Shown here piece after piece: positions 14,247 through 24,011 of a stretch of DNA of 64,000 nt; the stretch's first letter is position 1, and each line of letters begins with the position of its first letter. The position numbers and the translations under genes are program-made. The notes beneath the pieces are model-generated. The model had not been told where the DNA came from, did not search any database, and saw nothing but the letters and a program-made list of their open reading frames with translations. This stretch comes from Oceanospirillaceae bacterium (GTDB lineage: Bacteria > Pseudomonadota > Gammaproteobacteria > Pseudomonadales > Oceanobacteraceae). The DNA lies in the NCBI GenBank assembly GCA_002724925.1, contig PBQA01000027.1:155315-219314 (forward strand). Reading direction: 5' to 3'.

Positions 14247-14831
14247 ATGGCAGCCAATAAAGACAGTCATTTGCTGACAACTCAGCAGGCGGAGTTTGTG
14301 CGCCAGTACCTCATTGACATGAATGGTACTCAAGCAGCAATTCGGGCGGGGTACAGCGAGAAGACGGCTCGTTCTCAGGCTGAGCGTCTAAAGAAAATAC
14401 CAAAGATAGCGACGGCTATTGCTCAGGCAGTCGATGAGCGGGCAGAGCGTATTAAGGTGGATGCCGACTACGTTCTTCAACGCCTACTTGAAATCGACCA
14501 GATGGACGTTATCGACATCCTGAAAGAGGACGGCAGCTTTAAGCACATCAGTGATTGGCCGAAAGTTTGGCGTCAGTATATTCAGGGAATGGATCTTTCT
14601 GAGTTATGGGAAGGACGCGGCGATGAGCGGGAAATGGTTGGCTTCCTCAAAAAGATCAAGTGGCCAGACAAGGTTAAGAACCTGGAGCTGATCGGCAAGC
14701 ATGTGGATGTTCAGGCGTTTAAAGATAAGGTTGAACATGAAGGAACGATCGAGCATCAGGCTGCAAAAATGACAGAAGACCAGATTGATGAGCGAATTCG
14801 ACGCCTCGCATCTGAAGCACCTGAGTCTTGA
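14247..14831 (+). CDS. terS: Terminase small subunit
   Basis: 194 residues. The N-terminal helix-turn-helix (LTTQQAEFVRQYLIDMNGTQ, AAIRAGYSEKTARSQAERLK) is the Terminase_2-type DNA-recognition domain; the remainder is helical. It selects the pac or cos site and loads the large subunit. ATG 14247 is preferred since the GTG codons upstream lack a ribosome-binding site. Its 3' end overlaps the large-subunit gene. Confidence 0.88.
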   Translation: MAANKDSHLLTTQQAEFVRQYLIDMNGTQAAIRAGYSEKTARSQAERLKKIPKIATAIAQAVDERAERIKVDADYVLQRLLEIDQMDVIDILKEDGSFKHISDWPKVWRQYIQGMDLSELWEGRGDEREMVGFLKKIKWPDKVKNLELIGKHVDVQAFKDKVEHEGTIEHQAAKMTEDQIDERIRRLASEAPES

Positions 14832-16263
14832 TCGCAAGCGTGAGCTACTCGCGCTGCTCGAAGAGAAAGAACGTCGACGCAGGTACAACCGTGTCGGCGA
14901 GCTGTTTCAAGATGAGGGGCCGTTAAGGAGGTCGCTCTATCCGAAACATACGGAATTCTTTACTGCGGGTGCTTATCACTCTGAGCGCCTGTTTATGGCC
15001 GGTAACCGCGTTGGTAAGACGGAAGCCGGTGGGTATGAGCTGTACTGCCATTTAACCGGACTTTACCCGGAATGGTGGGATGGCAAGCGGTTTAATCGTC
15101 AGATCAATGCCCTGGCTGCAGGTGACACGAACCAGACCACTCGAGACATCATTCAGAAGAAGCTGTTCGGTGGTAAGTACGACACGCCGGCATGGGGAAC
15201 TGGGATTATTCCTAAGCACTTGCTGGGCAAGCCGACCATTAAACCGGGCGTGTCTGACGCTTACGACACGGTGCCGGTTAAGCACGTTGATGGTGAGTGG
15301 TCGGTATTAAAGCTGCGCTCCTACGATCAGGGGCGAAAAATCTTCCAGGGTACGGAAGAGGACATCATCTGGATGGATGAAGAATGTCCGTATGACGTTT
15401 ACGAAGAGGCGTTGATACGGACGATGACCACGAACGGTATTTTCATCCTGACGTTTACGCCGCTATCTGGATTAACAGAGCTGGTGCTGGCGTTTCTGGA
15501 TTCCTGCAAGGATCAGGTGCTTACCGATACCGAAAACCCTCGGTATCTGGTTAAGGCTGGCTGGGCTCACGCTCCGCACTTGTCAGAGGATCAGAAAGAC
15601 AAGCTGATTAAGTCGCTGAAGCTGAAACCCTACCAGCTTAAAGCGCGCATGAATGGCGAGCCGTCGCTGGGTTCCGGTGCGATTTATCCGTATGACCCGG
15701 ACGACATTAAGTGCAAGCCATTTATGATCCCGAAGCACTGGCCGAAAGCCTACGGCATGGACGTTGGCTGGAATAAAACGGCGGTTGTCTGGGGTGCTTG
15801 GGACAGAGATAACGACATCGTTTATCTGTACACCGAGCACTACATGGGGCAGGTAACTCCGGCGGAGCATTCTGCTGCGGTTAAAGCTCGTGGTGACTGG
15901 GTGGTGGGCACTATTGACCCGGCATCGAAAGGACGCGGGCAGAAGGACGGCGAGAATCTTTTCGATATCTACGTCGCCCAAGGGCTGAAATTGATTAAGG
16001 CAGATAATGCTGTCGAAGCTGGTCTGCTGGCGGTGAATGAACGCCTGGCCACTGGTCGATTAAAGATATTCAGCAACCTGACTGGCGTCTGGCACGAAAT
16101 AGGTCTCTATCGTCGCGACGATAACGGCAAGGTCGTTAAGGAGAACGATCACCTGATGGACGCAATGCGTTACTTAATCATCATGCTGGTTCGCGTGATG
16201 AGCACAAAGCCTATCGACGGGCGAACGGTTCAATCAACAAACTCTGATCACTGGATGGCGTAA
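14788..16263 (+). CDS. terL: Terminase large subunit
   Basis: 491 residues. Walker A MAGNRVGKTEAGG (about residue 75), Walker B DIIWMDEE (about residue 193), coupling motif LTFTP, then the RNase H-like nuclease domain with GMDVGWNKTAVVWG and IDPASKGRG, and the late acidic site HLMDAMRY. P22-type large terminase by overall pattern. ATP-driven packaging motor and headful/cos nuclease. ATG at 14788 or TTG at 14785 are both possible starts. Confidence 0.92.
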   Translation: MSEFDASHLKHLSLDRKRELLALLEEKERRRRYNRVGELFQDEGPLRRSLYPKHTEFFTAGAYHSERLFMAGNRVGKTEAGGYELYCHLTGLYPEWWDGKRFNRQINALAAGDTNQTTRDIIQKKLFGGKYDTPAWGTGIIPKHLLGKPTIKPGVSDAYDTVPVKHVDGEWSVLKLRSYDQGRKIFQGTEEDIIWMDEECPYDVYEEALIRTMTTNGIFILTFTPLSGLTELVLAFLDSCKDQVLTDTENPRYLVKAGWAHAPHLSEDQKDKLIKSLKLKPYQLKARMNGEPSLGSGAIYPYDPDDIKCKPFMIPKHWPKAYGMDVGWNKTAVVWGAWDRDNDIVYLYTEHYMGQVTPAEHSAAVKARGDWVVGTIDPASKGRGQKDGENLFDIYVAQGLKLIKADNAVEAGLLAVNERLATGRLKIFSNLTGVWHEIGLYRRDDNGKVVKENDHLMDAMRYLIIMLVRVMSTKPIDGRTVQSTNSDHWMA

Positions 16264-16266
16264 TAA

Positions 16267-18282
16267 ATGGCTGACGATCTGAAGCACAGTATGCGACTGC
16301 ATAAGATTCTGCAGGAACGCGACTATCAGCCAGAGTGGCGAGGTCTCGCTTCGCGTTGCCACCAATACTACGACGGCAACCAGCTCGATCAGGAAGTGAT
16401 TAACTCGCTGAAGGCTAAGAAACTTCCGATTCTGATCACCAACCTGATGCAGCCTGCCATTAACGGCGTGCTGGGCATGGAAGCGCGCAGCCGAACTGAC
16501 TGGTTTGTGCGTGCGGACGATGATGAATTCAGGGAAGTAGCTGAAGGTCTGAATGTTCGTCTGAATGAGGGTTTAAGAACCGGCAAGGCAAATCAGGCAT
16601 GTGCGGAAGCGTACAAGGCCCAGGTTATCTCCGGCATTGGCTGGGTGGAAGTTAAAAAGAACAGTAACTCGCTGGGATCAAAATACAAAATCAGCACGGT
16701 GCACAGAAATGAAATTTCATTCGACTGGCGCACCGCTCCGGATCTGAATAACTGTAGCTGGCTCCTGCGTGAGCGCTGGGTTGATAAGGACGAGGCTGAG
16801 GCTTTTTTCCCAAACCAACAAGAAATCATCAAGCACAGTATTGGCCAGTGGTCGTCATTCGATATGGATGATTTTTACGACAAAGGCGACACGTTGTCTC
16901 AAGCGTACCGTGAATATCAGTACAGCACTCGTGACGAGAAGGAATGGATTTTACCGCACCGTGACATGGTGAAGGTGTACGAGCTGTATTACCGCGTATG
17001 GACGCCCGGCATCGTATTGCGCTCGGAAGATGGCCGGGCAGTGGTGTATCAGGAAGACAACCCGATTCACAACGCGATGGTGGTTTCGGGTCGGGTGAAA
17101 ATCACAAAGTGCTCTGTGCCGTCGCTGCGGTTGAGTTGGTATATCGGTCCGCACTTCGTCAAGGATATGGCCAGCCCGCATCCTCACAATATGTATCCGT
17201 ATGTACCGTTCTTTGGTGCGCGTGAGGATGAAACCGGAATTCCTTACGGCCTTGGTCGCTCAATGCTCAGCCCGCAAGACGAAATTAACTTCCGTCGCAT
17301 TCGCCTGACTGGTGATCTTAATTACAAGCGGATCACCATGGACGATGACGCAACGGCGATGAGTGATAACGATCTGCGCCAGCAGGTTCACCAGGCTGAC
17401 GGTATTGTTAAGTTGAACGGTGCCGGTAAGCGTGAGGGCGGAGCGCTATTCAAAGTCGAATCAGATCAGGGTATTGGTGCTCAGCAATTCCAGATCATGC
17501 AAGACGCCAAAATGCTGATTCAGGATGTCGCGGGTATTTACAACGCGTTCCTGGGTAAAGAGGGCGGCGCTCAGTCTGGCGTGGCGATTAACTCTCTGGT
17601 TGAGCAGGGCGCAACGACACTGGCTGACATTAACGACAACTACAACAACGCTCGCCAGATGGTTGGTGAACTGGTCATGGCTCACGAAGTCGAGGAAATG
17701 ACAGAGAGCCGAAACATCCAGATTATGGTGCCGGGTAAGCTGGGCGAGAAGCCGAAGCAGGTCGTACTGAATAATGACCAAGACGGCGAAATGACCAACG
17801 CTATCGCTCAGGCTAAAACACAGGTAGTACTGGGTGAGATTCAACAGTCGCCGGGTTACCGCGCTCAAGTCTCGCAAATGCTCATGGACTTTATTTCCAA
17901 GCTGCCGGGCGACGCTCAGATGGCTGGCCTGGGTATTTTTGTTGATCAGCTGGACGTGCCGGAAGAGAAGCGTATTGAACTGATGAAGCTGGTGCAGAAA
18001 TTTACAGGTGAAATTGATCCTGAAGATATGACGCCAGAGCAGCAAGCGCAGATGCAGGAGCAGCAGCAGAAGCAGAAGGAAATGGATGAGCTTCAGATGC
18101 GTGAAGTCATGCTGAAACTGGAAGAGCTGGCCGCGAAAGTCGACAAGGCCAAGGCAGACGCTCAGTACACACGAGAGCGCGCAGAATCAGAAGACGTTGA
18201 TCAGCAAAAAACGAAGATGGAAATAGAGCAGGCGGCGGCAGTTCCTCCGCCTTTGCCTGACGAGTGGCAGCAAGCCATTTAA
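16267..18282 (+). CDS. Portal protein (P22-like)
   Basis: 671 residues. Central region VPFFGAREDETGIPYGLGRS, SPQDEINFRRIRLTGDLNYK and AGIYNAFLGKEGGAQSGVA is typical of P22-like portals; the Gln/Glu/Lys-rich C-terminus resembles the barrel and its tail. Forms the dodecameric DNA channel. Four bases after terL. Length close to the family (about 700). Confidence 0.88.
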   Translation: MADDLKHSMRLHKILQERDYQPEWRGLASRCHQYYDGNQLDQEVINSLKAKKLPILITNLMQPAINGVLGMEARSRTDWFVRADDDEFREVAEGLNVRLNEGLRTGKANQACAEAYKAQVISGIGWVEVKKNSNSLGSKYKISTVHRNEISFDWRTAPDLNNCSWLLRERWVDKDEAEAFFPNQQEIIKHSIGQWSSFDMDDFYDKGDTLSQAYREYQYSTRDEKEWILPHRDMVKVYELYYRVWTPGIVLRSEDGRAVVYQEDNPIHNAMVVSGRVKITKCSVPSLRLSWYIGPHFVKDMASPHPHNMYPYVPFFGAREDETGIPYGLGRSMLSPQDEINFRRIRLTGDLNYKRITMDDDATAMSDNDLRQQVHQADGIVKLNGAGKREGGALFKVESDQGIGAQQFQIMQDAKMLIQDVAGIYNAFLGKEGGAQSGVAINSLVEQGATTLADINDNYNNARQMVGELVMAHEVEEMTESRNIQIMVPGKLGEKPKQVVLNNDQDGEMTNAIAQAKTQVVLGEIQQSPGYRAQVSQMLMDFISKLPGDAQMAGLGIFVDQLDVPEEKRIELMKLVQKFTGEIDPEDMTPEQQAQMQEQQQKQKEMDELQMREVMLKLEELAAKVDKAKADAQYTRERAESEDVDQQKTKMEIEQAAAVPPPLPDEWQQAI

Positions 18283-18303
18283 AAAACAGAATTCAATAAA
18301 GAG

Positions 18304-18327
18304 ACCCGCCACTGAGCGGGTTTTTTT
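18304..18327 (+). terminator. Intrinsic terminator between portal and scaffold
   Basis: ACCCGC/GCGGGT hairpin followed by seven T, 20 bases after the portal stop. Probably reduces or re-sets transcription within the late operon. Confidence 0.75.
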
Positions 18328-18407
18328 ATGCCCGATTTTCGGAAGCGGCGACCGGTAGAACCGCAAAACCCTTCGCAGTCATGCGGCAAATGACAAATAG
18401 GTGAGAA

Positions 18408-19412
18408 ATGAGTGACGAAGTAATGAGCGTTGATGACGCATTGGCAAGTGGTGATCCGGAGCAGATTGAAAAGGCTCTGGCTGCACATGCCGAGGATGGC
18501 AATTCAGACGAAGAGAACGGAGCGGGCGCTGAGTCGAGCACGGAAACCGAGGTTGCAGAAGCAGCCGAAGAATCTGACGACAAAGGCGAAAGCGATGGTG
18601 AATCGTTCCACCAGGATGAAAATGGCGACAAGTACATTCTCAGCAAAAACGGGGAGCACCATTACCCGTATGAGCTGTTGTCTGGCACACGCCAGCGAGA
18701 GCGCGAAGCTGTTCGCGAGAACGAAGAGTTGCGCAAGCAGCTCGATGAAGCAAACGCAAAGCTCTCTGAAAGCGAAAGTCAGATCAGTAACGCCAAAGCG
18801 AACCTTGAGCGTCAGGGTGTGGATATGGACTCAGCCTTTGCTGATCCAGATGCCATTACCGAAAAGGAATTGACTGAGATTGAAGAGGACTACGGAAGAA
18901 ATTCTGTAGAGCTGAAGTTGGCTCGCGGTCTTTTTAAATCACAGCAGGCACAGACACAGCAGACTGAGACTGTAAATCAGGCTCAAGCTGAAGTGGATGA
19001 CGCAGAAGCTGCAGCCGCTCGCTCAGCGTTTCAGAACAACTCAGACCTCACTAATTGGCAAGCCAAAGACCCAGACCGTTGGGAAATGGCTTTAACCATC
19101 GACCAAAAACTGCAGGCAGATCCCAAGTGGCAAAACGCCGCGCCCGCAGACCGTTTTGCAGAAGTCGCAAAACGCACAAAAGCAGCCTTTGGCGACGCTG
19201 TTGCGGAGCAGAAATCCGTGAAGCAGCGCGCCAAGGAAATCGTTGATAGCGCCGAAGCTCCTACCCCTAACTCACTTACTGATATTGGTCAGGCTCCCGG
19301 TTCAGAAAAGTCTCTTAAAGAGCGTCTGGAATCGATGTCTGACGCTGAGCGCGAGGCCGAAATGGCCAAGATGTCTGATGCTCAGATTCAGGAAGTGATG
19401 AGTTGGTATTGA
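18408..19412 (+). CDS. Scaffolding protein
   Basis: 334 residues, very acidic N-terminus, long helices rich in Ala/Glu/Gln/Lys, no hydrophobic core pattern, located between portal and coat protein. This composition and position are typical of podovirus scaffolds that template procapsid assembly and then leave the head. No enzymatic motif. Confidence 0.75.
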   Translation: MSDEVMSVDDALASGDPEQIEKALAAHAEDGNSDEENGAGAESSTETEVAEAAEESDDKGESDGESFHQDENGDKYILSKNGEHHYPYELLSGTRQREREAVRENEELRKQLDEANAKLSESESQISNAKANLERQGVDMDSAFADPDAITEKELTEIEEDYGRNSVELKLARGLFKSQQAQTQQTETVNQAQAEVDDAEAAAARSAFQNNSDLTNWQAKDPDRWEMALTIDQKLQADPKWQNAAPADRFAEVAKRTKAAFGDAVAEQKSVKQRAKEIVDSAEAPTPNSLTDIGQAPGSEKSLKERLESMSDAEREAEMAKMSDAQIQEVMSWY

Positions 19413-19442
19413 GGTTCGGTCACATAATTAAGGTGATTGATT

Positions 19443-20678
19443 ATGCCAGTTGTAAAAAGTAACAAGGTTGAAAACGGCGCGTTGTTCGCCGACATGACCC
19501 GTCAGCCGAACTTCACCAATCTCATGGTGGATACGGCGGATATGTCTATCAAGAAGAAGGGTGACTCCGTTCGCGGTCAATCAGGCAAGGGCGCACCTAT
19601 CGTGCGTGTAACCAACCTCGCAAAAGAAGCCGGTGACGAAGTTGAAATGGATGTTTTTCACATCCTCAATAAAACTCCGACCATGGGCGATAAGCCTCTG
19701 GACGGACGCGGTGAAACGCTGACCTCTTCCAGCATGGACCTGAAAATCCTGCAGGGTCGTCACATGGTTAATCCCGGTGGCAAGATGGCTCAGCAGCGCA
19801 CCAAGCACGAGCTGAAGGCAATTGCTCGGAATGAGCTGGCGGGGAAAGGTGGTTACTACAGTCGTCTTTGTGATGAGACCACTCTGTACCACCTGGCTGG
19901 TGCTCGCGGTACTCGTGAAGCGACGCACTTGATCGTGCCGGGTCAGGCGCATCCTGAGTTTGGCGAGATTTTGGTAAACGGCCTGCAGGCACCTACCTAT
20001 GATCGTCACTTCTACGGTGGTGATGCTACCTCTCTGAACGATATCGACTCGTCCGACGTATTCACTCTGGATACGGTGGAAAACATGCGACTCCTGATCG
20101 ATGAGCAGGACAGCATGGTGATGCAGCCGATTCGCTTCAAGGGTGACATGCTCGCCGATGAAGACCCGATGTACGTTCTGTACCTGACTCCGCGTCAGTT
20201 TAAGGACTTCAAGGCGACCACCAGTGCGAAGCAGTGGCAGGAAATGTACGCGGCGGCGAAGAACCGTACTGCGTCAATCAGCAAGAACCCAATCTTTGCC
20301 GGTGACTGCTACTTCTGGGAAGGCATTCTCATCAAGAAGATGAACAGCAACTGGGTCGAATTTGCTGCAGGTACTCCTGTGAACGTATGCCAGAACGTGA
20401 ACGAAGCGACCGAAACCACGGTAGCTCCAGGCGTCAACGTACACCGCGGTGTTCTTCTGGGTGCGCAGGCACTTGGCTGGGCATTCGGTAACGTCGGCTC
20501 CCAGGGTGGTGACGACATGGGTTATGTCGGTATCACGGAAGAAGAGAAGGATCATGGCAACGCCTATGAAATCTCTTGCCGCTGGATGGATGGCAAGAAG
20601 AAGATCCGCTTCGCTGACAAGAACGGTCGTAAAAATGACCACGGTGTAATGGTTGTCGATACGGCTGTAAGTCAGTAA
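19443..20678 (+). CDS. Major capsid protein
   Basis: 411 residues from ATG 19443 (TAAGGTG upstream). The segments GDSVRGQSGKGAPIVRVTNL, GDEVEMDVFHILNKTPTMGD and YVLYLTPRQFKDFKATTS fit the N4-gp56/DUF4043-type coat protein family with HK97-like fold. Direct neighbours (scaffold upstream, decoration-like protein downstream) support this. Confidence 0.88.
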   Translation: MPVVKSNKVENGALFADMTRQPNFTNLMVDTADMSIKKKGDSVRGQSGKGAPIVRVTNLAKEAGDEVEMDVFHILNKTPTMGDKPLDGRGETLTSSSMDLKILQGRHMVNPGGKMAQQRTKHELKAIARNELAGKGGYYSRLCDETTLYHLAGARGTREATHLIVPGQAHPEFGEILVNGLQAPTYDRHFYGGDATSLNDIDSSDVFTLDTVENMRLLIDEQDSMVMQPIRFKGDMLADEDPMYVLYLTPRQFKDFKATTSAKQWQEMYAAAKNRTASISKNPIFAGDCYFWEGILIKKMNSNWVEFAAGTPVNVCQNVNEATETTVAPGVNVHRGVLLGAQALGWAFGNVGSQGGDDMGYVGITEEEKDHGNAYEISCRWMDGKKKIRFADKNGRKNDHGVMVVDTAVSQ

Positions 20679-20736
20679 TCGGTAGCGTTCCTTTAATCTC
20701 ATACTGGGCGGCACTGGTCGCCCTTGAGGTGTTTAT

Positions 20737-21147
20737 ATGGCAACTAAAAATTCTGCCACTTTGAAAAACCGCGTTTATAACGCGGCACAGGGCAACGTCT
20801 CCCGTGAAACTGGCGTTGCAAACTTTAATGCTGATGCAGCCGATACGGTGATTCGTGTTCTGGAGCTTCCAGAGGGCGTAACCATTGACGGCCTGAAGGC
20901 GTATCACGGCGCAATGGGAGCAGGTACCGGTCTTGAATTCGGCATCGAATTTCCGGGCGGCGAAGGCACGGATGACCAGGACTTCTTCGGCACTGTTGCT
21001 GACTCGTCTACCGCAGGCAAGCTGGCTTACGACGCTGCGCCGTATGAGCTTCCAGCTCGTGCCTACCTGACGGTTACTGTTACTGACGCCACTGGCACCG
21101 GTGATGTGACTGTTGTCCCGGAGTATCGCTATACCGGTCTGCTTTAA
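20737..21147 (+). CDS. Head decoration-like protein
   Basis: 136 residues, beta-rich, small and Gly/Ala/Thr-rich (GTGLEFGIEFPGGEGTDDQD; ARAYLTVTVTDATGTGDVTV), directly after the coat gene. Composition and position suggest a capsid-stabilising or decoration protein. Followed by a terminator. Confidence 0.6.
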   Translation: MATKNSATLKNRVYNAAQGNVSRETGVANFNADAADTVIRVLELPEGVTIDGLKAYHGAMGAGTGLEFGIEFPGGEGTDDQDFFGTVADSSTAGKLAYDAAPYELPARAYLTVTVTDATGTGDVTVVPEYRYTGLL

Positions 21148-21176
21148 GACCGTCGCGAACCTTAAACCTTAACTTC

Positions 21177-21201
21177 GCCCGGCTCTGTGCCGGGCTTTTT
21201 T
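21177..21201 (+). terminator. Intrinsic terminator after capsid genes
   Basis: GCCCGGC (21177-21183), loop TCTGT, GCCGGGC (21189-21195), six T. Placed after the most highly expressed virion genes. Confidence 0.85.
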
Positions 21202-21213
21202 ATGGAGGCCATT

Positions 21214-21732
21214 ATGGCTGAACGTACTTTTGACGAATTCGCAAAGCCGGTTGCGATTGCTTATATCGGCAATAAAGAATTCAAGAAGGACACTATCGCC
21301 AGAACTGGTGTGGTGTGGTCGGGTTTTGGCGACATCCAGTATGTCGATGGTCGAGCGGCTGGCCAGCTGCTGCGATTTAAAGATGTATTTGTTAAAGGCG
21401 AACAGCTTGATGAAGTCAAGAAGAAGCTGAAAAAGTCTGCGTTTGAAGAAGCTGAAAAGGCAGAACGTGAAGCCCTGGAAGCGGCTGAGCGTGCGGCCGC
21501 TGCAAAGGCAGATGCGCAAAAACTTCTGGATGAAGAAGGCAGCGACGATGCGAATGATGATCTTAAAAACATTATCACGAACGCAATTTTGTCGCTAAAT
21601 TCCGATAACGAAGAGCACTTTACCGAAAACGGCAAGCCTAAAATTGCCGCTGTTCGTGCTGCAATCGGTGAAGATTGCCCGGAGTTCGGTGCTAAAGAGC
21701 TGAACGCTGTATTTGAAAGCCTGAACGGCTGA
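21214..21732 (+). CDS. Virion protein, possible Rho-N-like tail
   Basis: 172 residues from ATG 21214 (GGAGG upstream). N-terminal globular part, a long Ala/Glu/Lys coiled coil (FEEAEKAEREALEAAERAAA) and a C-terminal small helical region (FTENGKPKIAAVRAAIGEDC) resembling short DNA-end-binding SAP/HeH-like folds. Function in head completion inferred from location. Confidence 0.55.
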   Translation: MAERTFDEFAKPVAIAYIGNKEFKKDTIARTGVVWSGFGDIQYVDGRAAGQLLRFKDVFVKGEQLDEVKKKLKKSAFEEAEKAEREALEAAERAAAAKADAQKLLDEEGSDDANDDLKNIITNAILSLNSDNEEHFTENGKPKIAAVRAAIGEDCPEFGAKELNAVFESLNG

Positions 21733-21740
21733 GGGTTGCC

Positions 21741-22337
21741 ATGATCCACCATAGCTTCAGCGACTTCTCGTCAATCGTGGTGTCGGTGCTCCCAGAGTTG
21801 CCCGGCTGCATTGATGAAATTATCTCTTCTCATGCCTGTACTGTTTTCGCGGACTTTTGCGAAAAGACACAGGCGTTTATTGAAGAGGTGGAATTTTCTG
21901 TCTCGCCCGGTCTCGATCGCTACGACTTTGTTTCCCCGCACGAGGGGCACATTGTTGTGGGGATTAAAAATCTGACCGTGGATGGCAGTACGCTGAAGCC
22001 TGGTGATTATGTTCAGCATGCACCTTCTGTCATTGAGCTCGCTGAGTCTGTGACTGCAGAGTCGAAAGCAAAGGCGCTTATTATTCTGAAGCCGCGGCCG
22101 GGCTGTACCAGTGTTCCTGATTCGATTCTGGATCGCTGGCCGGACTGTATTGCGGCCGGAGTAAAAGCGCGCTTGATGGCAATGCCCGGCAATGACTGGA
22201 CGAATCCTCAGTTGAGCGGCTATTACGCTGGTGAATATAAAACCATGTGGATGGCGGCGGCGGCTGACGTCCGCAATGAGTTTGATGTGAGCCGTAAGGG
22301 TCGCGCCGGATTCGCTCGCAGCGTCTGGGAGGTCTGA
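21741..22337 (+). CDS. Head-tail structural protein of unknown role
   Basis: 198 residues. Mixed beta/alpha; SVSPGLDRYDFVSPHEGHIV and GVKARLMAMPGNDWTNPQLS resemble a phage protein family found just before connector genes in podoviruses. Likely part of the head-to-tail interface. Confidence 0.6.
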   Translation: MIHHSFSDFSSIVVSVLPELPGCIDEIISSHACTVFADFCEKTQAFIEEVEFSVSPGLDRYDFVSPHEGHIVVGIKNLTVDGSTLKPGDYVQHAPSVIELAESVTAESKAKALIILKPRPGCTSVPDSILDRWPDCIAAGVKARLMAMPGNDWTNPQLSGYYAGEYKTMWMAAAADVRNEFDVSRKGRAGFARSVWEV

Positions 22338-22339
22338 TC

Positions 22340-23005
22340 GTGGCTATTCTCGTAAGTGCGTTAATCAATGCGGTGAAGAATACGCTGCAGGAAACGGGTG
22401 CCGGCATACGCTGGACCAACACCGAACTGGTGGATTATCTCAATCAGTCGTATGACTGGTTACTCGGGCTCATGCCGGAAGCGTTCGCGGATAACTCTGA
22501 GTTTTCTTGCGTTGCTGGTACGCGGCAGGAGCTGCCTGTCGGTGCGGTTCGCCTGGTGGATGTAAAGCGCAATCTTGAGGGCGCAATGAGGCCGGTGAAC
22601 TTTAAGTCTCAAGAGCAAATGGACAGGGTGATACCTGACTGGCATTCGCGCCCAGCAAGTAACCAGCAGCAGTATTTTATTTACGACGAGCGCGACCCTC
22701 TGCGCTTTTACGTTTATCCGCCAGCCAAGGCAGGATCACTGCTTGAGCTGGTAGTTGCACTGACTCCGCGCAGTCGGCATACGCTGCGAAGTTATGACGA
22801 GAATACTGAAAAAGTATTCGTGCGGGAGCAGTACAACGAAGCGTTGCGCCATTACATTATTTTTCTGGCCTTTGATAAGGATTCAGAGGACAGCTTTAAC
22901 GCTCAGTTGGCTCAGGCCAATCTCCAGCGAGCGTACAACGCCATTGGCGTAAAGATGCAGAACGACGTTCGCGTTTCTCCTAAAAACCCGGTGAATAAAC
23001 AATGA
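22340..23005 (+). CDS. Head-tail connector (adaptor) protein
   Basis: 221 residues, GTG start. LNQSYDWLLGLMPEAFADNS, ELPVGAVRLVDVKRNL and YFIYDERDPLRFYVYPPAKA fit the widespread phage adaptor family (gp6/gp4-like) that forms a ring under the portal. Adjacent genes overlap by four bases. Confidence 0.7.
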   Translation: MAILVSALINAVKNTLQETGAGIRWTNTELVDYLNQSYDWLLGLMPEAFADNSEFSCVAGTRQELPVGAVRLVDVKRNLEGAMRPVNFKSQEQMDRVIPDWHSRPASNQQQYFIYDERDPLRFYVYPPAKAGSLLELVVALTPRSRHTLRSYDENTEKVFVREQYNEALRHYIIFLAFDKDSEDSFNAQLAQANLQRAYNAIGVKMQNDVRVSPKNPVNKQ

Positions 23006-23574
23006 TTCGACTCAGACCGATTCTGAAAGGCGAAGGCCGCTCTATGCGCGTGACGTTTACGAACGCGGATACGGAGCAGGTAATTGATACGACTGGCTGG
23101 ACGTTAAAGGTTCGGCTTGGTCGCTCGCCTCACGCGCTGGGCGATATTTATGAGGTGACAGGGACGCCAGATGCAGCACAGGCCGCGCTCGGGCAAATCT
23201 CCTGCACGATTGCGGATACAGTCACGTCGGCGCTTACGGTCAGTTCTGTGGCGTTGGATATCCTTGTTGATACCGGATCAGGTGAGTTTATCCCACTCAT
23301 GTTGGCGGTTGCTCCTGTACTGGATGCGGAACTACACCGACAGAATTATTACCGGCAAGGCAGCGGGCCTATCGTTGGTGAAACGCCGGTGTATGTGCAA
23401 GGCGGATCTCAAGAACCTGACAATATTACGATCAACGTCAGCAATGATATGGACCCGACCTTTGACCTGGGTGTGATGGTGAAGTTTAACCAGCTGGATC
23501 CTGCAACGCTTGAGTATCTGGAAGCGCTACAGGCCGACGTTACTCAGAAACATACTGAGGTAATGGGCGCATGA
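23002..23574 (+). CDS. Virion protein with beta-sandwich domain
   Basis: 190 residues. RVTFTNADTEQVIDTTGWTL resembles BppU-like N-terminal baseplate/fibre-attachment domains; the C-terminal segment is helical. ATGA overlap on both sides indicates co-translation with adaptor and the next tail gene. Confidence 0.5.
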   Translation: MIRLRPILKGEGRSMRVTFTNADTEQVIDTTGWTLKVRLGRSPHALGDIYEVTGTPDAAQAALGQISCTIADTVTSALTVSSVALDILVDTGSGEFIPLMLAVAPVLDAELHRQNYYRQGSGPIVGETPVYVQGGSQEPDNITINVSNDMDPTFDLGVMVKFNQLDPATLEYLEALQADVTQKHTEVMGA

Positions 23575-24011
23575 AATTTCCTTTTGATCTGAATACGTAT
23601 ATTCAGCAGTGCAAGGACTTGGTGGATCAGGCTGCGCAGTGGGTTGAGCGCTCCCGCCACTGGGCCCGTGTGGCTCTGACCGGCGTAGGCTTACGAAAAA
23701 TTGAAGCCGGCACTACTGAAGTTACCGTCGGAACTGACGATGACGCATTCACTTACTTTATGGTGAATGATGATCTGAATACGGTGACTTTCTTTTTGGT
23801 ATCTGACCCGGTGCCGGGTACGACCTTTCAGATTCAGAACTTCGGCTTTGGTGTAGTTCAGGTTCAGGCACTGGATGATGGCATTATTCAGACGCCGGGA
23901 ACGACCCAGTTAAGAGGCAATGGATCAGTGGTGTCGCTGACCGCGATACGGGCAAAGTCTGAAGCCGCTGAGGCGCTTTGGACGCTAACAGGGGATACAG
24001 TGCCGCTATGA
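23571..24011 (+). CDS. Small virion protein
   Basis: 146 residues: N-terminal helix (NTYIQQCKDLVDQAAQWVER) and a C-terminal beta-rich domain (TTFQIQNFGFGVVQVQALDD), reminiscent of short fibre or tail-spike adaptors. Function unknown. Confidence 0.5.
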   Translation: MKFPFDLNTYIQQCKDLVDQAAQWVERSRHWARVALTGVGLRKIEAGTTEVTVGTDDDAFTYFMVNDDLNTVTFFLVSDPVPGTTFQIQNFGFGVVQVQALDDGIIQTPGTTQLRGNGSVVSLTAIRAKSEAAEALWTLTGDTVPL